From the NCBI GenBank assembly GCA_963749485.1, contig CAVVMV010000009.1, positions 1 through 64,000 of the forward strand: 64,000 nt of DNA. The letters run 5' to 3'. Position numbers and translations under genes: made by a program. Shown here one piece after another: positions 18,623 to 28,140 of the stretch (its first letter is position 1; each line of letters opens with the position of its first letter). The stretch comes from JAZGGS01 sp963749485. Its GTDB lineage: Bacteria > Bacteroidota > Ignavibacteria > Ignavibacteriales > Ignavibacteriaceae. The notes under the pieces are model-generated. The model was not told where the DNA came from, ran no database searches, and worked only from the letters and a program-made list of their open reading frames with translations.

Positions 18623-20782
18623 TTACTTGGTAAGAATCATCTTCTTAACGTTTGTAAAGTTAGTTCCGTCTATTCCTGTAGCTTCAATTCTGTAGAAATA
18701 AACACCACTATTTAGTAGTGAAGCATTAAAATCTACATTGTGTGAGCCTGCTACAAGATTAGTATTTACTAAATTTGCAACTTCCTGTCCAAGTATATCA
18801 AATACCTTCAAGCTAACTTTAGAATCCACAGCTATGCTGAAGTCTATTCTTGTACTTGGGTTGAATGGGTTTGGATAGTTCTGCTCTAAAGCAAATACAT
18901 CAGGTATTGTAACATCAACTTCAAGAGCATCTGAATACTCAAATGTACCATCAAAATCTACTTGTTTTAACCTGTAGGAATAAGAACCAGGTGTTACAAC
19001 ATCGGTAAATGAATATTCCTGAGGTTGGGTGGTTGTTCCATGACCGTCAATAAATCCAACTGTTTGATAATCATTTCCGCTATTCCGCTGGATTTCAAAT
19101 CCCAAATTGTTCAGCTCAGAAGCTGTTGCCCAATTTAATGTAACATCATTTTCATTAACAGCAGCTGTAAATGAAGTTAACTCAACAGGTATAATGTAAC
19201 ATACATTAACATCATCAACATACCAGAAGTCAATTTGGAAGGAATCACCCGAATAGAAGAATCCAAGCTGGAAGTTAGCATCTCCTGCCACAGGTACAGC
19301 AACATGCTCTGGTCCAACATTTCCAGGAGGATCAACAACTGACCAAATAGTTGTCCAGGTAGCACCAGCGTCAGTTGTATAAGCAGCACCAACTGATAAT
19401 CCGGCACCAAAATAGTCAACGAAATGTTCGAAACTAATGGTAAGATTTAAACCGGCACTTGGTATTACAGGAGACATAATGTAGGAGTCACCAACAAATG
19501 ATGGGGTCCAGGAAAATTGCATTTCTCCTGCTGCTAAACCGGCAGCATTATTGGTTGACTGCCATGACCAGTTGGTCAATCCCAATGGTCCAACTATTGT
19601 CCATTGTGAAATATCGCTTGGAAATTCATCAGTAAATAGACAGACTATATTCGGATCATCCATTGTTGTAAATGTCCAGGTTGGGCCTGAGGTTCCGCAA
19701 GTATCGTTTTTACAAACTACTCTCCAACCGTAGGTAGTACTATAATCTAAAGGTTCAACCGGAGCCAGTGAGAATGAAGTGATTGGAGTTCCATCATAAA
19801 CCTGAACCATGCTACCTACTTCACCAAAGTAAAGTTCTACAGCGGTTGTACCAGTGCCATTGTCCCAAGTAGCAGTGTTTCCATTTATTGGAACGTCAAT
19901 AGTACCTGTCGGTGGACTTGGATTAGATGGTGCGCCAACTGGGCATGGTGGACCACATGATCCCGAAACAGCAAATGAACAAAACTCATCGGTTATTGTA
20001 GTAACTGTTGTAAAATTACCTGTAGCAAGGTCAACAGTTCCTAATAGTCCCGTTGCAGAATATGCTGCAAACCACATTACACCGGTAGCCGGATCAAAAT
20101 CCGCATCCTGGCAGAAGTTAATATCAATAAGCAGTGGGCCAATAGAAGTACCCACACCAGTTACGGGATCAATACTCCACAGATCATCTGTTACTAAATC
20201 AGCTGAGAAAATATTACCAGCACAATCAACAGCAATAGTAATTAATCCTGATTGCCCAATAACCCCTACAAGTGTAGCTGCACCAGTAAATACGTCTAAA
20301 GTATAAAGTTCTGATGAGGTAATATTGGTTGTACCCAGGTACATGATATTATTAGTTTCATCGTAACCTACTCCAGTAATAGTCTGCCCACCAGTTATAC
20401 CGGTAATAGTGGCAACAAAAGAATATGCACCTGTAACAATATCAATACTGATTAAATCAGTATTATTTTGAGTTCCGTAGTATACACCTCCAGGTCCAAA
20501 ATCAGCACCCTGCACTAAAGTCGGGTCTCCTGAACCTATTGGACCAACAATTGTTCCGCCAGGAAGATCAAATTCAGTTAGTGTATTATTGGCACTTGCA
20601 TTAGTTCCATAAGCAGCTGTTTGTAGATTAAGAGGGACTTCATCTATTTTAACAGCCTTATCATGTTTCTGTTCCAGTTGGGCTGGAGCAATGCCTAAAG
20701 AATGCTCTTGTGCAACTGTTGTAAAAGCTAATCCCAACAGTAAACACCAGAAAAAGGTATGAAAAAGAAATCTTCTTTTCAT
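18623..20782 (-). CDS. T9SS type A sorting domain secreted protein, 719 aa
   Basis: Intact secreted protein with a signal peptide (about 24 aa, ending TTVAQ) and GGAGGTCC eight bases before the ATG. Residues 60-290 read as a beta-propeller-like region (VTGAYSFVATITGITGGQT, LYTLDVFTGAATLVG, LWSIDPVTGVGTSIGP), residues 300-385 as an FnIII-like domain (PSNPSPPTGTIDVPINGN ... YGWRVVCKNDTCGTSGPTWTF), residues 390-540 as a jelly-roll-like segment, then a second FnIII-like domain and the C-terminal sorting domain NYPNPFNPSTRIDF. The cell-surface function is unknown. The last third is nearly the same as in the neighbouring paralogue. Confidence 0.85.
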   Translation of the reverse strand: MKRRFLFHTFFWCLLLGLAFTTVAQEHSLGIAPAQLEQKHDKAVKIDEVPLNLQTAAYGTNASANNTLTEFDLPGGTIVGPIGSGDPTLVQGADFGPGGVYYGTQNNTDLISIDIVTGAYSFVATITGITGGQTITGVGYDETNNIMYLGTTNITSSELYTLDVFTGAATLVGVIGQSGLITIAVDCAGNIFSADLVTDDLWSIDPVTGVGTSIGPLLIDINFCQDADFDPATGVMWFAAYSATGLLGTVDLATGNFTTVTTITDEFCSFAVSGSCGPPCPVGAPSNPSPPTGTIDVPINGNTATWDNGTGTTAVELYFGEVGSMVQVYDGTPITSFSLAPVEPLDYSTTYGWRVVCKNDTCGTSGPTWTFTTMDDPNIVCLFTDEFPSDISQWTIVGPLGLTNWSWQSTNNAAGLAAGEMQFSWTPSFVGDSYIMSPVIPSAGLNLTISFEHFVDYFGAGLSVGAAYTTDAGATWTTIWSVVDPPGNVGPEHVAVPVAGDANFQLGFFYSGDSFQIDFWYVDDVNVCYIIPVELTSFTAAVNENDVTLNWATASELNNLGFEIQRNSGNDYQTVGFIDGHGTTTQPQEYSFTDVVTPGSYSYRLKQVDFDGTFEYSDALEVDVTIPDVFALEQNYPNPFNPSTRIDFSIAVDSKVSLKVFDILGQEVANLVNTNLVAGSHNVDFNASLLNSGVYFYRIEATGIDGTNFTNVKKMILTK

Positions 20783-21070
20783 AAAAGGACCTCCTATATA
20801 TAATAATTGTTAGATTGGTTAATTAGCACCAATTCTTGATTACATTACACAGAATAAGCGCAATTTTTAGTTCAATAATAAGTTAGAATATTTAATATCT
20901 GAATGATAACAGTGCCCTCTCTAATTCTATAAGGAAAAATAAATATGTTTTCAACAAAATAGCAAGTTTTTAAACTTGTTTAATTAGAATATTATTACGT
21001 ATTACTTTATTAAGTAAAACTTCTAAGCGCATTATAAACAACTAGTTACAAGGTTTGTTATAAAAACATT
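20783..21070. other. Intergenic region, very AT-rich
   Basis: 288 bp between purE and the T9SS gene. It carries the T9SS gene's promoter and ribosome site. There is no obvious hairpin terminator for the purE operon and no supported gene. Confidence 0.4.
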
Positions 21071-21565
21071 CTAATACTTCAGATGGTCATTTTTTTGCAT
21101 CGATGCTTTTTCTGCATTATTTCTGAACTCAATTAATTTTTTGTGAATTGATTCATCAATTAAACTTAAAATATTTACTGCCAGAAGTGCGGAGTTCTTT
21201 CCACCATTTATTCCTACTGTTGCAACGGGAACTCCTGGTGGCATTTGTACAATTGATAGAAGTGAATCCATTCCGTCCAAAGATCTGCTGGATACCGGAA
21301 CACCTATAACCGGAAGTGTAGTATGAGCAGCAGTAACACCTGGAAGATGTGCAGCTCCGCCTGCAGCAGCAATAATTACTTTTAATCCTCTTTCAATTGC
21401 AGTTTTTGAATATTCCGCATGCTGGTTTGGTGTTCTATGAGCCGAAAGTATTTTTACTTCGTAAGGAATATTAAATTCATCAAAGATGTTAAAAGCAGGT
21501 TCCATTACTTTTAAATCGGAATCGCTGCCCATAATAATCCCAACTATAGGATTCTTCTTTTTCAT
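21071..21565 (-). CDS. purE: 5-(carboxyamino)imidazole ribonucleotide mutase
   Basis: Purine-biosynthesis mutase converting N5-CAIR to CAIR. Class I PurE signatures: GIIMGSDSDLKVM at the N-terminus, the conserved SAHRTPNQ, and GGAAHLPGVTAAHTTLPVIGVPVSS with GMDSLLSIVQMPPGVPVATVGIN. 164 aa. I start at the Met of MKKKNPIVG; longer reading upstream is the 3' end of comEC in another frame. It is the last gene of a long minus-strand run. No purK is adjacent. Confidence 0.93.
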   Translation of the reverse strand: MKKKNPIVGIIMGSDSDLKVMEPAFNIFDEFNIPYEVKILSAHRTPNQHAEYSKTAIERGLKVIIAAAGGAAHLPGVTAAHTTLPVIGVPVSSRSLDGMDSLLSIVQMPPGVPVATVGINGGKNSALLAVNILSLIDESIHKKLIEFRNNAEKASMQKNDHLKY

Positions 21566-21587
21566 TTTGATTCTCTCTGTTTTTTTG

Positions 21588-23999
21588 TTATAAACTTTTC
21601 CAATTAATCTTTTTAAATGTAAACCCATCAGATTGAAGAATAACTGCACCTTCTTTATCGGTTCTTAAATATTTCAGAACCAGATTTTTCAATCCTGTTT
21701 AAGTACATTCAATTGCAGGATGACCATAACTGTTATTAATTCCTGCACTTATTAAACTTATTTTAGGTGAAACATAATTTAAGAACTCAACTGATGTACT
21801 CGATTCACTTCCATGATGACCAACTTTTAAAACATCCGAATCTAAAAACTTCTTATAAACCGAAGTGTAAATATATTCTGTTTCCTTTCCCGCATCTCCT
21901 GTAAAAATAATACTACTATTACCATAAACTATTTTAATGATTCCACTTCTTTCATTTGAAGAAATATTCTCCCCCGAAAAATAATTATTGTTATTAAGAA
22001 TATATACTTTTGAATTGCCTGTTTGTAGAGCTTGAGTATTGAAGTAGGAAACAGGAATCTTATATTGTTTTAAAAATTTTTCAAACTTAATATCTTTAAT
22101 TGATGATGTGTCAATTTCGGGTTTATAAATCTCGTTAATTTTATCATTCAGGATAAGTGAAATAAATCCAGCGTAATGATCTGTATCAATATGCGATACA
22201 ATTCCGTAATCAATTTTATTTATACCAAGATACTCCATTAATGGCATTACAACCCTCTCACCGTTATCGAAATTCATAGTAACATTTCCTGCATCAATAA
22301 GCGCGGTTTTGTTATTCGGGAATTTTACTAGGAAAGAATCACCTTGCCCCACATCAATCATAAGAATGCTTAATTTATTTTCAGCCAGTAATTCTTCATC
22401 ATCTATAGAAGAAATAAAATAGATGTTTATAAATGATAGGAAAATAATTATTACTGCAGCAATAACTGAACGAAACCTCGGTAGGTAATAAACCATTAAG
22501 ATAAGGAAGAAGTAAAATATCAATGCATCTAAGAATGAATATGCTCTTATAACAATATGCGAAAAATTCAGGTCGCCGGTGAAAGCAATCAGCTTGAACA
22601 GAAGTGAAGTTATAAGTTCATTTGCCATAGCATAGTACGCAGCAATAAAGGGAGAGATCAACCCGATAATTAGTGTGAAGATTGCAATTCCAATTATAAC
22701 TCCTATTGCTGGAATAACAAGGAGATTTGTAAACAAAGCAATAACCGAGATCTTACCGAAATAAATAAGTGTTAAAGGCAACGTACCAAGCTGCGCACTA
22801 AGTGAAACACCCATAAACAGAATTATATATTTCAGTATCTTATTTTCAATATGCAATTTCTTTATCCCTTTTTCAATCAGAGGGTAAATAGCTCCTATGG
22901 CGAGCACAGCAGAAAACGAAAGTTGAAACCCGGGTAGAAATAATTCATTTGGATTGATCAAAAGTAAAATCAGTGCAGCAATTGCAAGTGAGTTAAAAAG
23001 ATTAGTGCTTCGGTTAGTTGCAAAGCCGATAATAATTACAACTGCCATTACAGTTGCTCTAAAAACCGATGGCGGCACACCGGTTATTAACATAAAAATA
23101 ATAAGACCTGCAATTGTTAAAACTGAGCGGAGTATAATACTGAATCTTCCGAAGAGGAAATAAAAAATAAGTGCAATAAAACCAACGTGTAAACCAGAAA
23201 CTGCTAAGACATGAATAACACCCGAATTAATAAACTGTGTCTTTGTTTCGTAATCAATTTCACCCCTGTCTGCAAGCAGTAAACCTCTAAGCAATGCAGC
23301 AGTTTCTTTGGAGTGTAGTTCGGTAAACTTGTCATCTATAAATTTTCTTACCTGGAAAATTAAATCAGTAAAAAAATCTGTGTCGTCTATCGTGAAATGA
23401 AATATCACTTTTCTGATTAACATATAAAATTCCTGTAATGTTTTTTGAGAATAAATAATTATTATAATCAAACTCCCCAGGATTTCGTTGCTCTCTTCCT
23501 TTGATAATACGTTCCGCTAACTGCTATTGCATTTCCCGGATGAAGTTCTGAGTAAAGTTCTTCCAGGTTTTCACTGGTATCCTTTACATTACAAAGAAAA
23601 GTTAGATTATCTTTTACAAGAAATGTTTCTGATCTGATTGAATCGGTAGAAATGTAAAAAATAATTTTATCTGAACGTTGAAGTTCGATTTTTTTAACTT
23701 TGCCATAAGCGGTTACGTTATCTTCGCTATAAATATTTATCAAAAAAAGGATTTTTCTTAATTGAGTTTAATTCAGCATAATAATTACCGAGCGAAATAA
23801 TAAGTAGTAAAACCAGAAAACTGAGCAAGAGTTTTAATTTTGTAAATAACTTGTAATGCTTTGCGATGAAGAAAAGTAAAATTGAAATTACGGTGAGAAT
23901 AATAATTATTAAAGTGTTTACTGCAAAGAATTCATTAAGCAGAATCCCAAGTATAAAAGCTATTGCAATTTTTATTACAGGATAATCTTTCATTTGCAA
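21588..23999 (-). CDS. comEC: ComEC/Rec2 family DNA-uptake channel (frameshifted)
   Basis: Inner-membrane channel for DNA uptake in natural transformation. In order: N-terminal membrane segments and an OB-like DUF4131 domain (23470-23999), the Competence domain (GLLLADRGEIDYETKTQFINSGVIHVLAVSGLHVGF, then many helices including PPSVFRATVMA) and a C-terminal metallo-beta-lactamase domain (MIDVGQGDSFLV, SHIDTDHYAG, KVGHHGSESSTS). Indels near 23735, 23470 and 21700 split it. The end I infer continues HPAIEVLNRI...LRTDKEGAVILQSDGF to a stop at 21588-21590. About 800 aa, full family length. Other competence genes are not visible here. Confidence 0.88.
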
Positions 24000-24893
24000 T
24001 ACTTTATTATTGCAGGTTTTATATCGATTATACTTTTCACTGATTTGAAAATATCTTCCGAATTTTTACCGGCAGCAATGGTTAAAGAAGGATTTAAAGT
24101 GTGAGTTTTAACAGATAGATCTTCAAGGTTTCCGTGATCGGAACATATTACAAGTGTGGTTTTCTTATTATCCATTTCATCAAGTAAAGTAAAAAGAAAC
24201 TGATCCAAGTTCGCTGTAAAATTTATCAAACTCATCTGCTAATCTCCAGTGCCCAAGATGATCTGTTAGATAATATTCATATAGTGTAAACTTATTTTTT
24301 GATGCAATACGTAACAATCGTCTTGCAGCGGTTTTAGGTTTTATAACAGGTAATTTATAACCTAATTTTCTGTTCCATCTTTCGTTAGTCAATTCTGCTG
24401 TTAAAGCTTTTCCGTTTCTAACATCGCTTACAGTGTTAAACTTGATACCTGCACGCTTATTCGTTAATGTTGTTGTGCTTAACCGCGATCTGCCTGAGTT
24501 GATATAATCGAAAAAAACTTTTGGGTAAGCGTTTGCAAAAAAACTTCCTCCGTTATTTTTGTAATGTAAAAGAATATTTTTTTTCAATAAAATAGGAACT
24601 GTAGTAGAAAAAGGATAGGGACCATAATGTTTGCCTGCAAATTTTGGAGCGTTGAATCCGCAGAATAGTGCAACCTGCCCTGTTCCGCTTTGAGGTAAAC
24701 CGCTAACACCAAGCGTTGCATCTGCTGGAAACAGAAAAATATTATCTTTTTTGATTACGGGATTTTCTAAAGAAGGAATTGTTCCAAATATTTTTTCAAA
24801 GGTTTTAAATCCATATTTAAAAAAAGGATTGAATTCAAAATCCCTTTTCCCAATTCCAACACCATCCAGGAAAACCATTAGTACAGAATTCAC
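23990..24893 (-). CDS. Alkaline phosphatase superfamily metalloenzyme (iPGM/phosphopentomutase-like), frameshifted
   Basis: The N-terminus MVFLDGVGIGKRD gives the first metal Asp, and SGLPQSGTGQVALFCGFNAP gives the nucleophile loop seen in phosphoglycerate mutase-like metalloenzymes. YYLTDHLGHW and CSDHGNLED supply the remaining Asp/His metal ligands. About 295 aa after correcting an indel near 24213. It resembles the so-called metalloenzyme domain proteins with no assigned substrate. The start overlaps nothing upstream, and its stop overlaps the comEC start by ten bases. I would not call it a specific mutase. Confidence 0.75.
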
Positions 24894-24933
24894 TTACAAT
24901 TTCTCTCAATAATAATTTTTAACTTTTAGTAAA

Positions 24934-25383
24934 TTAATCTGAATCAATTATAACAGTTACAGGACCATAATTAACCAGGTCAATATCCATCATTGCTCCG
25001 AAGATTCCAGTCTTAACATTTTGTTCACCCAGGTTTTGTTTCATTCGTTTAATGAAACTTTCGTACAAAGGAATTGCCTCATCCGGTTTAGCAGCATCTG
25101 TAAAACTGGGTCTGTTCCCTTTTGCAGTTTCTCCGTAAAGTGTAAACTGTGAAATAATCATCACTTCTCCGTTAATATCTTTTACCGAAATATTCATCTT
25201 ATCATTTTCATCTTGAAAAATTCTTAGGTTGCTGCATTTATCAGCAACAAAATTTACATCATTTTCAGTATCACCAATTTTAATTCCCAGCAGTATGAGC
25301 AAACCTTTTTCAATTTGTGCAGAGTAATTTTCTTTTTCAACAATAACAGATGCTTTACTTACACGTTGCACAACTGCTTTCAA
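24934..25383 (-). CDS. dtd: D-aminoacyl-tRNA deacylase
   Basis: 149 aa, full length. It removes D-amino acids (and Gly mischarged on tRNA-Ala) from tRNA. Family marks are MKAVVQRVSKASV at the N-terminus, the SQFTLYG catalytic motif, GNRPSFTDAA, and the cis-Pro cross-subunit motif NYGPVTV close to the C-terminus. Its ATG overlaps the prmC stop (ATGA). Confidence 0.95.
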   Translation of the reverse strand: MKAVVQRVSKASVIVEKENYSAQIEKGLLILLGIKIGDTENDVNFVADKCSNLRIFQDENDKMNISVKDINGEVMIISQFTLYGETAKGNRPSFTDAAKPDEAIPLYESFIKRMKQNLGEQNVKTGIFGAMMDIDLVNYGPVTVIIDSD

Positions 25384-26235
25384 TTTAACACTCCGTAAAT
25401 TACTCGTTCAATGTTCAAATAATCTTTATTGATTTTTATTTCTTTTATTCCATTTGCTTCCATAATTTCTTTCACTTTGATGTGTTGGTTTTCGCTTAGT
25501 TCAAAAAATATTTTACCACCTGGTTTCAACAATTGTTTTGCTCTTTCGGAAATAGCTTTATAAAACTTATAGCCATCTGAAAAATCGGTAACTGCAATAT
25601 TGGGTTCAAAAAATTTAATTTCATTCTGCAGCGTAGCAAATTTTTCTTCAGAAACATAAGGCGGATTGGAAACGATGATATCCATTTTCGGCAAATCTGA
25701 AAAGTCATCCGTAAGAATATCCTTTCTGATAAAACTCAATTTTATTTTTTACTCCGTTAGCTTCCGCATTTTCCATAGAAATTTTTAATGCATCATTGCT
25801 GATGTCAGTTCCAAACACCTTACAATTAGAAATGTTAACAGCAAGAGCAATTGAAATGTTACCGCTGCCGCATCCTATATCCAGTATATTTATTTCATCT
25901 TCTGTTTTAACTTGCTCGATAACTGTGTCAATTAGAATTTCAGTTTCAGCCCGTGGAATAAGTACCGAGGGATTAACTTTTATTTCTATTCCATAAAATT
26001 CAACCGAACCGGTAATGTATTGAAGAGGTTCAAACTTCGCTCTTCGTTTAAGAAAATTCCTATACTTTTCCTGTTCATCATCGCTCAATGGTTTATCAAA
26101 TGCAAGGTAAAGATCCAACCGCTTGCATTTAAGAATTGATGAAAGTAATAACTCAGCGTTGATTCGTGGAGATTCGATACCATGCTTTTGCAAATAATCT
26201 GTGGATAGATTTAATGATTCTAAAACAGTTAACAT
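25380..26235 (-). CDS. prmC: Peptide chain release factor N5-glutamine methyltransferase (frameshifted)
   Basis: SAM-dependent methyltransferase that modifies the GGQ glutamine of RF1/RF2. The N-terminal helical domain ends in PLQYITGSVEFYG, then IPRAETEILID, SAM loop ILDIGCGSGNISIAL, and the catalytic NPPY in IIVSNPPYVSEE. One extra G near 25731 breaks the frame between KIEFYQK and DILTDDF. About 285 aa, normal length. It overlaps dtd by four bases and lies 47 bp after the PEGA protein gene. Confidence 0.92.
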
Positions 26236-26282
26236 TGTAAATTTAGAAATAAAGATATGAACTAATTTAGTAAAAGGGCAGC

Positions 26283-27015
26283 TTAATCTGTAAGGAATAA
26301 ATAGATTATAAATCCAAAATTTATTTGCATTGCAACAAAAGTTACACCGCTTATTACATCAAACCGGTTTGTTTGATCTAAAAGTTCACGATCGCCGGTA
26401 ATTATGTATTCATCAAATTTTTTATCTGCTTCTAATTTGAAGTAAGCAGTGCTCGCACCAAGTAAGACTGCTGATCCAACTAATACTTTAAATCAGTGTT
26501 CCTTCAAAAAAACTTTCTTTTTTTTCTTCGCCAATGTAATCAAGTGTTATTTTCTGCAAAGAATATATTTCATCAGGTAAAACTTCTTTAGCTAAGTATC
26601 CCGGTTTTTGCAGGTAAACTTTTTCAAGATCAGCAGGAATTAAAAGCGGAGTAAAACCAATCAATGAATCTTTATTGAAGACAGAAACATTTTGCGGTTC
26701 GGTATTTAATAAAGCTTCAGAGCGGAAATTATAGTTAAGTTTTATTTCACTACAATCAGTAATATGCAGCGTATCTGTAAATGAACGGGCATCCCACCTA
26801 TCACTATTTTCATTTACAGTTACAACATAGTCTCCATTTTCCAGCTCAATGCTGAATCTGCTGCCAACACCAACGGAGATATTATTTATAAAAATCTCCA
26901 CATATTCTATATCCGACTCAATAATTAATTCTGCAAAACAATCCTGTGGATAATATTCAGCAGTGAATAAGAAGAAAAGTAAAAAAGTGAAGTATATTTT
27001 ATTCAACAAATTCAT
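26283..27015 (-). CDS. PEGA domain membrane protein (frameshifted)
   Basis: A signal or anchor (LLNKIYFTFLLFFLFTAEY) precedes a PEGA-type domain, AELIIESDIEYVEIFINNISVGVGSRFSIELENGDYVVTV (about residues 25-70), and a second PEGA-like stretch (VFNKDSLIGFTPLLIPADLEKVYLQKPGY). Beyond an indel near 26490 the frame continues LVGSAVLLGASTAYFKLEADKKFDEYI and a final hydrophobic helix (FVAMQINFGFIIYLFL), giving two C-terminal membrane segments. Cell-envelope protein of unknown job. The start overlaps the end of the PQQ-propeller lipoprotein gene, and both follow the peptidase-MA/Omp85 gene, suggesting one envelope module. Confidence 0.7.
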
Positions 27016-28140
27016 AAGCACTTAAGTTTCCATTATCATATCCTATAAAAAGAATTTCCTTGTAGTAAACAGGAGAATATTTAGCTCTTCCATCCAGGTA
27101 AAAATCTTTAATTATGCTTCCATCTTTTTTATCAACTAGATGAAATGAGAAAAATACATCGGGAACAACGATCCTATTTTCAGTTAATAATGGAGTTGCG
27201 TTGAGCACTCCTCGGAATTTTGTTTTCCAGTTTAGTGTTCCATCAGTTCTGTTTAGTGAAAATAAGTATCCCGCTAAGATTGCCAAAAAAAACATTTTCA
27301 TTATCGACAGCCGGAGTCATTATAATTCTTGCATCGCTGTCAAATTCCCAAATCATTTTTCCATCATCAAGATTTAGCGCATATAGTTTTCCGTTATTAT
27401 TTCCTATGTAAATTACGTCATCAACAATAGTAGATCCGCTGTAAAAGCTGCCGCCAATATTGGAAACATAAACAGAATCGCCTGTTAAAACATCAAGTGA
27501 GATTATTTCCCCATTATCATTTCCAAAAATGAAAAGGTTGTTCTTCATTGATGGAGAACTGCGTGTTGGAACTTTTGTGACTGTTTCCCAAACTTTATTT
27601 CCATGTAAATCAAATTTAAAAACTATCCCGATTTCTGTATTGAAAATAACTCCATCTTCAACTGCAATCATCTCAGTAAGGACTCTTCCCGGCAATTCTA
27701 TAATTTCTAATTCTTCTCCGGCTGAATAATCGTAGTAAACCAGTTCAGTCAAATTCTCTTTTTCAAGTGCAACGGGAAAGATGAGTAAATTCTTAAAAGG
27801 AATTGGAGTAGAATAAATAGCACCTTTGTATTTAAGTTTTCCCAGTTGTTTTCCGTCATCAAACCGGAAGCAATATACTCTGCCCGATAAGTCATTTACA
27901 AAAACTAAATCATCGTAAACTGATACGGACGAATTTGTAAAACTTCCATTCACACTATTTTCCCAAACAAGATTTAGGGAATCGCTGACATTAACCGGAA
28001 CATAAAATTCTCTTGATGGAACTTTGCCGAACATCCGGAAAGGATTATCATCTTTTTTAGCTTCAATTTTCATTATTGATTTAGCGCAGCCAAAAAGCAA
28101 AGTAAGTGAAATTGCCAACTATTATAAGTTTAGTTTTCAA
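26999..28140 (-). CDS. PQQ-like beta-propeller lipoprotein (frameshifted)
   Basis: About 380 aa. The lipoprotein signal reads ISLTLLFGC followed by AKSIMK. The remainder is a run of PQQ-type propeller blades: SVYDDLVFVNDLSGRVYCFRFDDGKQLGKLKYKGAIYST, MKNNLFIFGNDNGEIISLDVLTGDSVYVSNIGGSFYSG, VDDVIYIGNNNGKLYALNLDDGKMIWEFDSDARIIMTP, then SLNRTDGTLNWKTKFRGVLNATP after an indel near 27290. BamB has this architecture, so an envelope-assembly role is plausible, more so because the preceding gene ends in an Omp85-like barrel. The start is probably TTG 28140, overlapping that gene's TGA, with a further indel near 28115. Confidence 0.75.

Noticed and set aside
19854..20306. 150-codon plus-strand frame
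   Set aside because: It is antisense to the intact 719-aa T9SS gene and has low-complexity composition; a shadow frame.
25705..25745. Programmed frameshift in prmC
   Set aside because: No slippery site or stimulatory structure, and many unrelated genes show the same single-base breaks at short homopolymers.
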